64,000 nt of DNA from positions 1 to 64,000 of the forward strand of contig JAVETB010000005.1 of assembly GCA_034006265.1 (NCBI GenBank). The letters are read 5' to 3'. Shown here in pieces: positions 17,643 through 25,453 of this stretch. Position numbers and translations under genes: made by a program. The DNA is from Syntrophus sp034006265. Lineage in GTDB: Bacteria; Desulfobacterota; Syntrophia; Syntrophales; Syntrophaceae. The notes beneath the pieces are model-generated. The model was given only the letters and a program-made list of their open reading frames with translations, did not search any database and was not told the DNA's origin. The first letter of the stretch is position 1, and every line of letters begins with the position of its first letter.

Positions 17643-18506
17643 ATGTACGAAAGTCAAGCCGACAAGACAAGGGAGGCGATCCGCACCATAAAGAAAAATG
17701 TGCCGCCGGCCTGGTTGGCGATTGTGTTGATTCTCCTGTTCATCCTCGTTTTTTTCCGGCCTTGGACTCAGGTCGGTCCGGGGCAGAGGGGGGTTGTTCT
17801 GAACTTCGGCGCCGTGCAGAAGAATGTCCTGGACGAAGGGCTTCATCCCAGAATACCGGTGATGCAGGAGATCGTGCTGGTGGATGTCAAGGTTCAAAAG
17901 GCTGAGACGGAGGCTGCGGCCGCCTCGAAAGATCTTCAGGATGTCACTTCCCGGGTGGCCTTAAATTACCATATCGTTCCAGAGAGAGCCAATATTGTCT
18001 ATCAGAAGCTGGGCGTACAGTTCAAGGAGCGTATCATCGACCCTGCCATCCAGGAGGTGGTCAAGGCCGTAACGGCAAATTATACGGCGGAAGAGCTTAT
18101 CACCAAGAGGCCGTCCGTCAGCGAGGCGATGAGGCTGGCTTTAACGGAAAGGCTGATGGCCAACAACATTGCAGTTGACGCCTTTTCGATCGTGGTGTTC
18201 AGCTTCTCGCCGGTCTTCACCGAGGCCATCGAAGCCAAGCAGACGGCGGAGCAGCTCGCGTTGAAAGCGAGGAGGGATCTCGAACGGATAAAAATCGAGG
18301 CGGAGCAGAAGATCACCGCGGCCAAGGCGGAAGCGGAATCCCTGAAATTGCAGAAGGCGAACATTTCTCCGGATCTGATAGAGCTGCGGAAAATCGAAGC
18401 CAACATGAAGGCGATCGAAAAGTGGAATGGGATACTTCCCCAGGTAACGGGCAGCGGAGCCATCCCGATGATCGGCCTGACGGATGTTTCCAAGAAGAAA
18501 GAATAA
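17643..18506 (+). CDS. Prohibitin-family SPFH protein
   Basis: This 287-residue protein has one N-terminal transmembrane helix (WLAIVLILLFILVFF, about residues 21-35) and a complete prohibitin domain: GPGQRGVVLNFGAVQKNVLDEGLH, then DVTSRVALNYHI, RIIDPAIQEVVKAVTANYTAEELI and a long coiled coil rich in A, E and K from about 200 to 245. Bacterial prohibitins form large membrane-bound rings thought to scaffold membrane proteins and modulate proteases such as FtsH. No hfl or ftsH gene is adjacent, so the partner is unknown. The start follows AAGGAGG by seven bases. It is a single-gene unit ending at a strong hairpin at 18601. Confidence 0.92.
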   Translation: MYESQADKTREAIRTIKKNVPPAWLAIVLILLFILVFFRPWTQVGPGQRGVVLNFGAVQKNVLDEGLHPRIPVMQEIVLVDVKVQKAETEAAAASKDLQDVTSRVALNYHIVPERANIVYQKLGVQFKERIIDPAIQEVVKAVTANYTAEELITKRPSVSEAMRLALTERLMANNIAVDAFSIVVFSFSPVFTEAIEAKQTAEQLALKARRDLERIKIEAEQKITAAKAEAESLKLQKANISPDLIELRKIEANMKAIEKWNGILPQVTGSGAIPMIGLTDVSKKKE

Positions 18507-18600
18507 TGAAGGTGCTGCCTGCTGTTGTGGGCGGCCCGCGGCGGGTCTCAAGAGGCCGTGACGAGGCGCTCTTTCTCGTTCTCCGTTCAGGGAAAGAGAG

Positions 18601-18640
18601 GGGGAGGGTGAACGGATCATGGGATCCGTTCACCCTCCCC
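18601..18640 (+). terminator. Perfect 18-bp hairpin between convergent genes
   Basis: An uninterrupted 18-base arm at 18601-18618 pairs with 18623-18640 around a four-base loop (atgg). It sits between the prohibitin gene (plus) and a lipoprotein gene (minus) and can form on either strand. There is no T tract on either side, so termination may be factor-assisted. Confidence 0.7.
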
Positions 18641-18731
18641 TGATGTCATGGCGGCTGAGATACTCCACCCTCATTTCCGAGTGTGGAACGAGGAGTGCAG
18701 ATGCCGGAATCGAGATCAGAGGGCGATGCCC

Positions 18732-19385
18732 CTACATTTTCGGAATTTTGCCTTCCGCATGTCCGCCGGGCATTCCGGGAATTGACATCTTTGTATACCC
18801 TTCGGGCACTTCGAAAAGGCTGTCCGGCTGTTTGCAGAGGTTAATGTCCCGGTATTCCATGGACCAGCTGCCGTCCACTGCGGCGGTCTTGACGGGGAAG
18901 TTGATGTCCGTTGCCCACCACATGTGGGTTGTCACGGCTTCGTTGCCGACCTTTGCCGTCACTTCATATTTGGTTGAGGGATGGCCGCCAATCGTTTCAT
19001 TGCCGATCGCTTTGCGGCTGACTTCCCCCTTGACCTCAAGATCGGCCGCTTTACTCTGTTCCTCCGTTACGCCCTGCATCTCCATGAATACGCTTTGCGG
19101 TTTGATGATCGTCCAGACCTTGTTGAGGTCCTTCCTCACGATGGTGGATGTGCCCGTTGATTCATCATCGGAACGGTATTTGTCCGGCTTCATGTAGACT
19201 TTCATGGACATGGTCCGGCCGGCGGCGGTGCTCACCACCGTTGCTGACAATTCCTGAGCGGCGGCGGCCTTCATCTCCTTTTCAACCGCCGGCTCAGCTT
19301 TCCCCTGCTCCTTCTCCTTGCTGCAGCCCACGGCAAAGAAGGAGACACACAGGGCCATCACGACTGCGATCAATGCTTTTTTCAC
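18732..19385 (-). CDS. DUF4412-type periplasmic lipoprotein
   Basis: A 217-residue lipoprotein starting at GTG 19385 behind an excellent AGGAGG at spacing eight. The signal peptide ends in lipobox FAVGC, followed by a charged linker (KEKEQGKAEPAVEKEMK). The mature domain has the DUF4412-like pattern: a first strand pair ending in MSMKVYMKPDKYR, then KVWTIIKPQSVFMEM and, after HPSTKYEV, THMWWATDINFPVKT, and finally DINLCKQPDSLFEVPEGYTKM. The layout is that of LolA/LolB-like half-barrels used to carry or sense hydrophobic ligands, but no function is established. It is a single-gene unit converging on the prohibitin gene. Confidence 0.75.
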   Translation of the reverse strand: MKKALIAVVMALCVSFFAVGCSKEKEQGKAEPAVEKEMKAAAAQELSATVVSTAAGRTMSMKVYMKPDKYRSDDESTGTSTIVRKDLNKVWTIIKPQSVFMEMQGVTEEQSKAADLEVKGEVSRKAIGNETIGGHPSTKYEVTAKVGNEAVTTHMWWATDINFPVKTAAVDGSWSMEYRDINLCKQPDSLFEVPEGYTKMSIPGMPGGHAEGKIPKM

Positions 19386-19577
19386 TTGAATACCTCCTGA
19401 AAGAATGATGTGGGATTCCAAAAACAACAGGGGGCATTATGCAACACGGACCGCCCTGATGTCAAAGACCGGATGATATCGGCCTTTTTCCCGGGATCTG
19501 GAGAGGCGCTCGCACAACCCGTTCCTCCAGACCGGATCGCTGCCTGCGGATGGTTGCCTTTTCCCTGTTCGGAATGC

Positions 19578-20204
19578 TCAAGATCCGGATGGCCTGGCTA
19601 AAAGCCCTGTTGTGGAGACTTTGATTTCAAATTGCGAGGGCCCTGTCACGTCGACAAACACGGCGGAGCCGTACTCGGCATCCAGGAGCGGCTCAAGAAA
19701 CGGATAGGTCTTTCTCAGATGAAACATGTTAACCGGCTTTTTTTCGGAAAGTAGAAACACCGTGCGCAACGCGTTGATTTCTTCGTCAATGTCCCGGTAG
19801 CGGCCGGCAACGCGATCCAGTTCATAACTGGTGTGAAGGCCAAGCACGTTGGCCCAGGGCTTCCATTTGAGGACATGCGCATCGACATAGATCGCGTCGC
19901 CGGCCAGCTGGAAAGAAGCCTTCTTCCCGTCGGGAAATTCAAAATGCGCCAGAAATGCCTTTCCTCCGAGGGGTTCGACCCTGACCACGGCCGCTGTTTC
20001 TTCATGAGTGAGAGCCAGGTAACCTTTTGTGGCCACGGTGATTGTTCCGAGCAAGGCGGTAAGGGCAAGGCAGAGAACTGCGACCATCAAGACGCCTGCC
20101 GAGCCGATGAACTTCCTTTTCCCTATGGCCGCAAACGCCAGAATCAGGAAAACCAGGCTCGACAGCCCGAAACCAATCATCAGAAGAAAAAGCAAATCCG
20201 GCAT
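19578..20204 (-). CDS. Two-helix membrane protein of unknown function
   Basis: About 208 residues with two transmembrane helices near the N-terminus (LLFLLMIGFGLSSLVFLILAF and VLMVAVLCLALTALLGTI), then a soluble domain. The soluble part has the blocks GDAIYVDAHVLKWKPWANVL and SYELDRVAGRYRDIDEE, which I associate with a family in pseudomonads often labelled a multidrug efflux protein without evidence. The ATG at 20204 is preferred: AGGGGGG precedes it at a workable distance, whereas an ATG six bases upstream touches that run. It precedes nothing on the same strand closer than 190 bases. A periplasmic or cytosolic regulatory role is possible; I would not assign a function. Confidence 0.7.
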   Translation of the reverse strand: MPDLLFLLMIGFGLSSLVFLILAFAAIGKRKFIGSAGVLMVAVLCLALTALLGTITVATKGYLALTHEETAAVVRVEPLGGKAFLAHFEFPDGKKASFQLAGDAIYVDAHVLKWKPWANVLGLHTSYELDRVAGRYRDIDEEINALRTVFLLSEKKPVNMFHLRKTYPFLEPLLDAEYGSAVFVDVTGPSQFEIKVSTTGLLARPSGS

Positions 20205-20279
20205 GGCCATCCCCCCTAAAGACTTCATGCCGCCAGTTTACAATAAAGAAAGCCCCCGTGCCAGCATTGTTCACAAACG

Positions 20280-21182
20280 TCACGAAGGCGAAGACTCGTG
20301 AAGGGACAGCAGATCGCTGATTTTCAGGATGGCGTTCACGTACTGGCGGCTGTGATTGTACTGGTAGATGATCCTGAAGGCCTGGTCATGGCTGAGATTC
20401 GGCTTCCAGCCGAAGTGCTTCAGGTAATTTGCAATGCTGAAGATGGCATCGGCGTCGTGGAATAGATCGATGCGGCCGTCGCCGTTGCCGTCCCGGCCAT
20501 AGTGCAGAATGTTGCTTGGCATGAACTGGGCGATGCCCAGGGCGCCGGCATAGGACCCGACCACGGTCAGGGGATCGACCTCGTGGCGTTCGGTATAGAT
20601 CAGAAAGGCTTTAAGCTCTTGATAGGCCCAGCGTGATTTTCTGTCAGCCCGGGAATTGTATTTGTCCGGGTCGAAGCGTCTGCCTTCACTGAGCCGCCCA
20701 TAGAGGTATTCCCGGGGCACCTGCTCCGACAGAGAGGCCATGGTCGACAGGGTGTTGATGATCGGGAGGCTGCCCAGGCAGCGGCCCAGGTTGGTTTCCA
20801 CCAGGATGATGGCCGTGATAATCCCGGGATCCACACCGAACTTTTTTCTTGCCGCGGACAGGGTTTCGGCGTGTTCTTCCATGTAGCTGCGGGCATCGTC
20901 AATCAGCGTCGGGCGTGCTGTAAACTTCCCGTAGTCCAGCCTGGCTTCGTTGTGCTGAAAGTAGGCCGCGACGCCGCGGGTTTCAAAGGAGATTTCCTCA
21001 CTCTGATAGAGTTCCCGGATGCGCTTGCCGTCGAAGCCGTCGGAGATAAGGCGCCTTTGCAGCTCATCGAAGAAGGCTTTGGACGATACATCGGCACAGG
21101 CCTGGCCGAAAGCGGCAAAAAAGAAGACCAGGGGAATCGTGATAAGACGGAATGTTTCGATCACCGATAAGGTTCTATTCAT
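20280..21182 (-). CDS. Membrane-bound lytic murein transglycosylase, MltB-like
   Basis: A 300-residue periplasmic enzyme that cuts peptidoglycan between MurNAc and GlcNAc, leaving a 1,6-anhydro end. The start is ATG 21182 behind TAGGAGA. The N-terminus is a Sec signal or anchor (LITIPLVFFFAAFGQACA). The SLT_2 catalytic core shows DPGIITAIILVETNLGRCLG with the catalytic Glu, then SYAGALGIAQFMPSNILHYG and DAIFSIANYLKHFGW, all MltB signatures. The length is that of MltB without extra C-terminal peptidoglycan-binding domain. The cysteine in the signal region (GQAC) is not a clean lipobox, so a cleaved rather than lipidated form is possible. Confidence 0.9.
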   Translation of the reverse strand: MNRTLSVIETFRLITIPLVFFFAAFGQACADVSSKAFFDELQRRLISDGFDGKRIRELYQSEEISFETRGVAAYFQHNEARLDYGKFTARPTLIDDARSYMEEHAETLSAARKKFGVDPGIITAIILVETNLGRCLGSLPIINTLSTMASLSEQVPREYLYGRLSEGRRFDPDKYNSRADRKSRWAYQELKAFLIYTERHEVDPLTVVGSYAGALGIAQFMPSNILHYGRDGNGDGRIDLFHDADAIFSIANYLKHFGWKPNLSHDQAFRIIYQYNHSRQYVNAILKISDLLSLHESSPS

Positions 21183-21687
21183 GGAAAATCTCCTATAACT
21201 GGCCGGAAGATTATGAACTTTCAAGACACCGGCTCTGCCGTTCGGGGCGTCTAACTCGTACATCATGGCATGGCAGGCGATGGGCTGTCAAAGGGTAATC
21301 CGGTCGTTCTTGAAAGGGTTCGGCCATCGGGTCGCGGCGGCTGAGGGATAAAGAGCCCCTGAGGCCAAGGCGTACAGGGCAGGTGACAAGCAATCGCCAT
21401 GCCACACCCTTTCCCGCTGGATGTTTCCGAGGCTTTCGGCGGCACGAGAAAGTCTCGCACTTCCGAAAAGAAGGTTCCCGGGCGAGAGAGAGAAACGCCT
21501 TCGCCTCCAGCACAAAACCGCCCCTTCCGGAGGCCCTCAACGGATCAGCATGATTCTTTTCTGCGGGAGGACAGGGAAACTCTCCGGGATCCGGGTGCAG
21601 AGGGTACAGCCGGTGACGATTTCCGGGGTCTGCCGGCCCTCTGACAACGGGCCGGAATCTGCGGGGGAAGGGGGAATTCTTTCATGC
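21183..21687. other. Intergenic stretch without a recognisable gene
   Basis: About 500 bases between the minus-strand transglycosylase gene and the promoter at 21688. Open frames here give arginine/proline/serine-rich strings with no family resemblance and no ribosome sites. I see nothing coding. Confidence 0.5.
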
Positions 21688-21716
21688 TTGACAGGGAGGG
21701 CTCTGTAACTTATTCT
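21688..21716 (+). promoter_or_regulatory. Sigma-70 promoter for the GrdE-like/GYD genes
   Basis: TTGACA at 21688-21693 and TATTCT at 21711-21716 are separated by exactly 17 bases. The boxes match consensus at 6/6 and 4/6. The expected transcript begins near 21723, about 120 bases before the GrdE-like small gene. Confidence 0.6.
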
Positions 21717-21844
21717 GAAACGGGTCTTGTGCAACGTTCCTGCAGGAAGCATCCCTTTGATGGACGGCGGGGGAAAAGGGCCTGTGCAGGGAGGATCCGA
21801 GAAGTTTCCCATCCGCACCCGGACACAGAGAAGGAGAAACCGTC

Positions 21845-22075
21845 ATGCTTCTCGAACTGGGCATCATACCTGTAGAGGAAATCGACTGGGGGCGAAAGAC
21901 CGCAATCGACGGCAAGGCCCTGCAAATCCACCGCGAAAAACTCATCGAAGAAACAAGGGGGAACGACTCCCGCATCGCTTCCGTCAGGGCCGATCTTGCA
22001 AGGCCTGGTGAGCGTGTGCGCATTCTTCCCGTAAAGGATGTCATCGAACCCCGCATCAGTACGAGGAAGCCCTGA
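21845..22075 (+). CDS. 76-residue homologue of the GrdE N-terminus (reductase component B)
   Basis: The product (MLLELGIIPVEEIDW at the start, VRADLARPGERVRILPVKDV later) closely resembles the first 75 residues of GrdE, the proprotein of glycine/sarcosine/betaine reductase component B. In GrdE this region runs into the VKDVIEPR motif and several hundred further residues including the cysteine cleaved to make the pyruvoyl group. Here the frame stops directly after VIEPRISTRKP. None of the three forward frames downstream restores GrdE sequence, so the remainder is absent rather than frameshifted. A good Shine-Dalgarno (AAGGAG) and a consensus-like promoter upstream suggest that it is still expressed. 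Either it is a relic of a lost grdE or a small stand-alone protein built from this domain. A GYD-domain gene follows 95 bases later. Confidence 0.6.
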   Translation: MLLELGIIPVEEIDWGRKTAIDGKALQIHREKLIEETRGNDSRIASVRADLARPGERVRILPVKDVIEPRISTRKP

Positions 22076-22170
22076 GGCAGGCCGGATTGCGCGCCGCCGG
22101 TCTCCCCGGAGAACGCGGATTATTCTGGTCAGCATTTTAAAAGGATCGCATTGAAGAAAGGAGGAAAACG

Positions 22171-22473
22171 ATGGGTACATACATCATGATGACCAGGTTG
22201 TCGCCTGAGGCAGTCGCCAAGCCGCAGTCCTTGACGGAGCTCAATGACCGGGTGGCAGCCCGCATTAAAAAGGAATGTCCTGACGTGAAGTGGGTTGCCA
22301 ATTACGCTGTTCTCGGCTCATGCGACTACCTGGACATCTTCGAGGCGCCCGATGCCGATGCGGCAACCAAGGTGGCCCTGATTGTCCGCTCCTTCGGCCA
22401 TGCGACAACAGAGACGTGGATCGCCACGCAGTGGGACCGCTTTGAGTCCTTGGTCGCAAACCTGAAAACGTAA
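22171..22473 (+). CDS. GYD-domain protein
   Basis: A 100-residue soluble protein of the GYD family, which has a ferredoxin-like alpha/beta fold. It starts MGTYIMMTRLSPEA, the usual first strand of the family, and has VKWVANYAVLGSCDYLDIFEAPDA, where the eponymous G-x-Y/D turn appears as GSCDYLDIFEAPD. The function of GYD proteins is unknown; some are small dimeric proteins near metabolic enzymes. A strong ribosome site AGGAGG is present. It probably shares a transcript with the GrdE-like gene and coaE, which starts 66 bases downstream. Confidence 0.85.
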   Translation: MGTYIMMTRLSPEAVAKPQSLTELNDRVAARIKKECPDVKWVANYAVLGSCDYLDIFEAPDADAATKVALIVRSFGHATTETWIATQWDRFESLVANLKT

Positions 22474-22539
22474 GGGCCGCTCCTTGGCAGGGAGCAGGTT
22501 TTTGTTGCCCGGAAATGCCCCCCTGTGGTAAAGGGGGCC

Positions 22540-23163
22540 ATGCTGAATGTCGGGTTGACGGGCGGAATCGCCTGCGGAAAATCCACGGTGGGCCGCATGC
22601 TCGAGGAAAAGGGGGCTTTTCTTATTGATTTTGACCGCCTTGCCCACGAGGTTGAAGAGCCGGATCAGCCGGCCTGGCGGAACATTGTCGGCTGTTTCGG
22701 ACCGGAGGTCTTGAAGGCCGATCGAACCCTGGACCGGGCTCGACTGGGAGCCATCGTTTTTGCAGACCGCCGTAAACTGGACAAGCTCAACGAACTCGTG
22801 CATCCGGCCGTATTCGATGCGTGGCAGCGCAGGATGGCGGCCATCAGGGCGATCCGTCCTGATGCCATCGTCATTGCCGACATCCCCCTGCTCGTCGAAT
22901 TGGGAATGCAGGGGCGGGTGGATCTGGTGATGCTGGTCTATATCCCGCGGGATGAGCAGATTCGCCGTCTCATCCTGAGAAACGGGTATTCCCGTGAGGA
23001 GGCGCTTCAGCGGGTCCATTCACAGATGCCCATTGAGGACAAGATCCCCTTTGCCGACATTCTCGTGGACAATTCGGGAACGATGGAACAGACCAGGGCA
23101 TTCATTGATGACATCTGGCCCCGGCTTCTGGAGAAGGAGCGGCGGAAGAAGAAACCGGCTTGA
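22540..23163 (+). CDS. coaE: Dephospho-CoA kinase
   Basis: Catalyses the last step of coenzyme A synthesis, phosphorylating the 3'-hydroxyl of the ribose of dephospho-CoA. The 207-residue protein has the P-loop GLTGGIACGKST at its N-terminus, the DFDRLAHEV block (Asp acting on the substrate), the LDRARLGAIVFADRRKL segment, and lid-like RLILRNGYSREEAL followed by DNSGTMEQT, all CoaE hallmarks. The start at 22540 brings the P-loop to the usual distance from the N-terminus. An upstream in-frame GTG at 22525 is possible, since the AAGGGGG before 22540 is rather close to the ATG. The high demand of CoA-dependent catabolism nearby is consistent but not specific. Confidence 0.95.
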   Translation: MLNVGLTGGIACGKSTVGRMLEEKGAFLIDFDRLAHEVEEPDQPAWRNIVGCFGPEVLKADRTLDRARLGAIVFADRRKLDKLNELVHPAVFDAWQRRMAAIRAIRPDAIVIADIPLLVELGMQGRVDLVMLVYIPRDEQIRRLILRNGYSREEALQRVHSQMPIEDKIPFADILVDNSGTMEQTRAFIDDIWPRLLEKERRKKKPA

Positions 23164-23212
23164 CATTTCTGGTGCGGGGGAAAGAATTTCATAAAAAACT
23201 GGAGGTAGAGTA

Positions 23213-23830
23213 ATGATAGGGAAAAACGTGGTTACGGACTTTTCCGCCAGGGCCGTCGAACCGGTGATCGGTTCCTCCGCCTTTGTTCATCCCCTTGCGG
23301 CTGTAATCGGAAATGTCATCATCGGAGACAATGTCATGGTGTCCCCCGGGGCGTCCGTCCGCGGTGATGAAGGCCAGCCTCTTCACGTGGGCAACGATTC
23401 AAACGTCCAGGACGGGGTCATCATCCATGCCCTGGAAACAGAGCTGGACGGAAAACCCGTCGAAAAGAATCTCGTTGAAGTGAACGGGAAGAAATATGCC
23501 GTCTATGTGGGCCATCGCGTATCCCTGGCTCATCAGGTTCATGTTCACGGACCGGCGGTGATTATGGATGACACATTTGTTGGAATGAAGTCGCTTGTCT
23601 TCAAATCTTACGTCGGCAGCCATTGCGTCATTGAACCGGGAGTCCTGCTCATGGGGGTCCGCGTGGCTGATGGGCGATATGTGCCTGCAGGCTCCGTCGT
23701 CAAGACGCAGGAAGAGGCCGACGCCCTTCCCGTCATTACGGACGACTATCCCATGAAGGATATGAATGCGGGGGTTCTGCACGTGAACAAAGCGCTGGCC
23801 AAGGGGTATCTGAAGCAGGAGAGGTCATGA
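23213..23830 (+). CDS. cam: Gamma-class carbonic anhydrase (Cam type)
   Basis: A 205-residue left-handed beta-helix protein that converts CO2 and bicarbonate. It resembles the Methanosarcina Cam enzyme rather than the shorter CamH/YrdA type. The three metal ligands are His72 (VIIHALE), His107 and His112 (SLAHQVHVHG). The two catalytic/proton-shuttle glutamates of Cam (Glu62 and Glu84 there) are present as E53 in RGDEGQP and E75 in HALETE, within the acidic loop that CamH lacks. The C-terminal helix (VNKALAKGYLKQ) is also Cam-like. No signal peptide is visible, whereas the archaeal enzyme is exported. A Shine-Dalgarno GGAGG precedes the ATG. It may supply bicarbonate or CO2 to carboxylating or CO2-reducing enzymes. 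Confidence 0.9.
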   Translation: MIGKNVVTDFSARAVEPVIGSSAFVHPLAAVIGNVIIGDNVMVSPGASVRGDEGQPLHVGNDSNVQDGVIIHALETELDGKPVEKNLVEVNGKKYAVYVGHRVSLAHQVHVHGPAVIMDDTFVGMKSLVFKSYVGSHCVIEPGVLLMGVRVADGRYVPAGSVVKTQEEADALPVITDDYPMKDMNAGVLHVNKALAKGYLKQERS

Positions 23831-23962
23831 CCGCGCCTTAACCCCCGCCTTTGAAACGCACTCCAGGGGGGAGTCTCAAGCCCCCCTGAAACCATCCCGC
23901 CCCACACATCAAAAACCTGGCGTCAAGGATTCAAGAGGGCTTCACAAATTCTGCTCTCCCTT

Positions 23963-24988
23963 TCAGTGGGGCGGGCAGGCGTTCGCTGCGTCCTGAAGGC
24001 CGGGGCGCGGGGCCGCGAAAGCCATGGACACGGGCAGATCGACTCGGGCAAGAAGGGGGAAGTGGTCGGAAGGGTAGCAATTCTCCCAGTGCCGGGAGAT
24101 GATTTCCGCGTCTATGACCCGCGCGGAAGCCGGGACGAAGATGTAGTCCAGTTTGAGGCGGATAAAATACCGGTTATATCCATGGTATGTCCCGGCATTG
24201 CGGATTTTCGGATGCCGCTGCCGGAAGGTATCCATCAAGGGCACTGGATTGGCCCCCTTGACGCTCAGGTTAATTCGTAACGGCCTGTTGCCCTTTAAAT
24301 ACTGGATGGGCATGCTCATCTCTCCGGCATTGAAATCCCCTGTCAGCACAATCGGGTCCGGGAAGCTCCGCATGGAGATGCGCTGGGTGAGCAGAAGAAC
24401 GCTTTTCTTCCGCGAGTGCAGGGAAAGATGATCCAGGTGCGTGTTATAGAAATAGAAAGCCTGCTGGGAGGTATTTTCAATGAGTCTGACCCAGGTGCAG
24501 ATGCGGGGAATAATGTTTCCCCACCCCCGGGAGCCCGGACGATCGGGGGTGCCGGATAGCCAGAAGGTCCCCTCCTCGGAGAGGGAAAACCTCTCGGAAT
24601 CATAAAACACGGCATTATGGAGGCCCCGGCTGCCTCCCAGGTTGCCGGTGCCGACCGATTTGTATCCGGGAAGCATGGTATGGACTTCCGCCATCTGAAA
24701 ATCCAATGCCTCCTGGAGGCCGAGAACATCGGGACGGTAGCCATCCAGGATTTCATGGACAAGCCTGCGGCGGTGAATCCAGGAGTTTCTTCCGTCTCTC
24801 CTGGTCCCGCGGCGGATGTTGAAGCTCATGACGTTGAGGCCCAGGCCGGCGCCCGGCGCCGGGACTTCAACGGAAGTCCCCTGCTGATCAGGGCTGGAAG
24901 CGGCGGGCTTCGGGGACAAGCCGAAAAACCGCGTCACGGGCTGTCGGGTCTGCTGGATGAAATCGGCGGCGAATTTAAATCTCTCCAA
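23963..24988 (-). CDS. Endonuclease/exonuclease/phosphatase-fold protein
   Basis: A 341-residue member of the DNase I-like EEP superfamily. Signature blocks in order: LNVMSFNIRRGTRRDG (strand 1 with Asn), DVLGLQEAL (metal-binding Glu), FYFYNTHLDH (Asn and His), VLTGDFNAGE (Asp/Asn active site), KLDYIFVP, and the closing SDHFPLLARVDL (catalytic Asp-His). The form with ICTWVRL and FWLSGTPDRPGSRGWG is that of a group of bacterial metal-dependent hydrolases of unknown substrate rather than ExoIII/XthA. The first 50 residues are charged and Ser/Pro rich with no clear signal peptide; the C-terminal 20 residues look unstructured. It stands alone on the minus strand. Confidence 0.85.
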   Translation of the reverse strand: MERFKFAADFIQQTRQPVTRFFGLSPKPAASSPDQQGTSVEVPAPGAGLGLNVMSFNIRRGTRRDGRNSWIHRRRLVHEILDGYRPDVLGLQEALDFQMAEVHTMLPGYKSVGTGNLGGSRGLHNAVFYDSERFSLSEEGTFWLSGTPDRPGSRGWGNIIPRICTWVRLIENTSQQAFYFYNTHLDHLSLHSRKKSVLLLTQRISMRSFPDPIVLTGDFNAGEMSMPIQYLKGNRPLRINLSVKGANPVPLMDTFRQRHPKIRNAGTYHGYNRYFIRLKLDYIFVPASARVIDAEIISRHWENCYPSDHFPLLARVDLPVSMAFAAPRPGLQDAANACPPH

Positions 24989-25089
24989 GGTGTTTGTCTA
25001 CCTTCCATGACCATGTCAATGGGATGTATTATCTGCAGCAGATAATTTGCCTATAATAACCATTAAAGGAAAAAAAGCAAGGCCGTTCA

Positions 25090-25370
25090 GGGCCCTTTCC
25101 AAGATCCCGTCAAAGTTCGGAAATTTATTATAAATATCATGCACTTACAAAATAAAGTGCTTTTCGCTCTTTATTCAATAAATACAATGTATTACGAATT
25201 TAGATGACTTGCCCTTGGGGCCCTTTTCAGGACCCCGTCAAAGTTGGCCAATTCATATCTAATATCGAGCCCTTACAGGCAAAGGGACCTTCATCATTAT
25301 TGTGCAATTAATTCATGGTGTTATGATTGCGAATGACTTGACCCTGGGGCCCTTTTGGGCTTTCGAGGGC
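25090..25370. repeat. AT-rich tandem repeat, period about 128 bp, with conserved hairpin
   Basis: The block starting GGGCCCTTT recurs at 25090, 25218 and 25347, giving two full copies of about 128 bases and a short third. Shared parts are GGGCCCTTT, CCCGTCAAAGTT, CCTTACA or ACTTACA, and TGACTTG just before each next copy. Each full copy has a central hairpin: GCACTT/AAGTGC at 25141-25160 in copy 1 and CCCTT/AAGGG at 25270-25286 in copy 2. One pair has changed A-T to C-G on both sides. The 12-mer GGACCCCGTCAA (25230-25241) also recurs inverted at 25443-25454. The region is much richer in A and T than its neighbours and contains no gene. Confidence 0.75.
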
Positions 25371-25453
25371 TTCGTTCCAAAGGATGTTGACGGGAACTTT
25401 TTCCTGGAAAGCCGATGCACGCTCTGTGCCCGGGGCTTCGGGTTGACGGGGTC

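Noticed and set aside
22075..22170. Selenocysteine readthrough at the TGA ending the GrdE-like gene
   Set aside because: The sequence after TGA in the same frame does not resemble GrdE, and GrdE itself is not a selenoprotein at that position.
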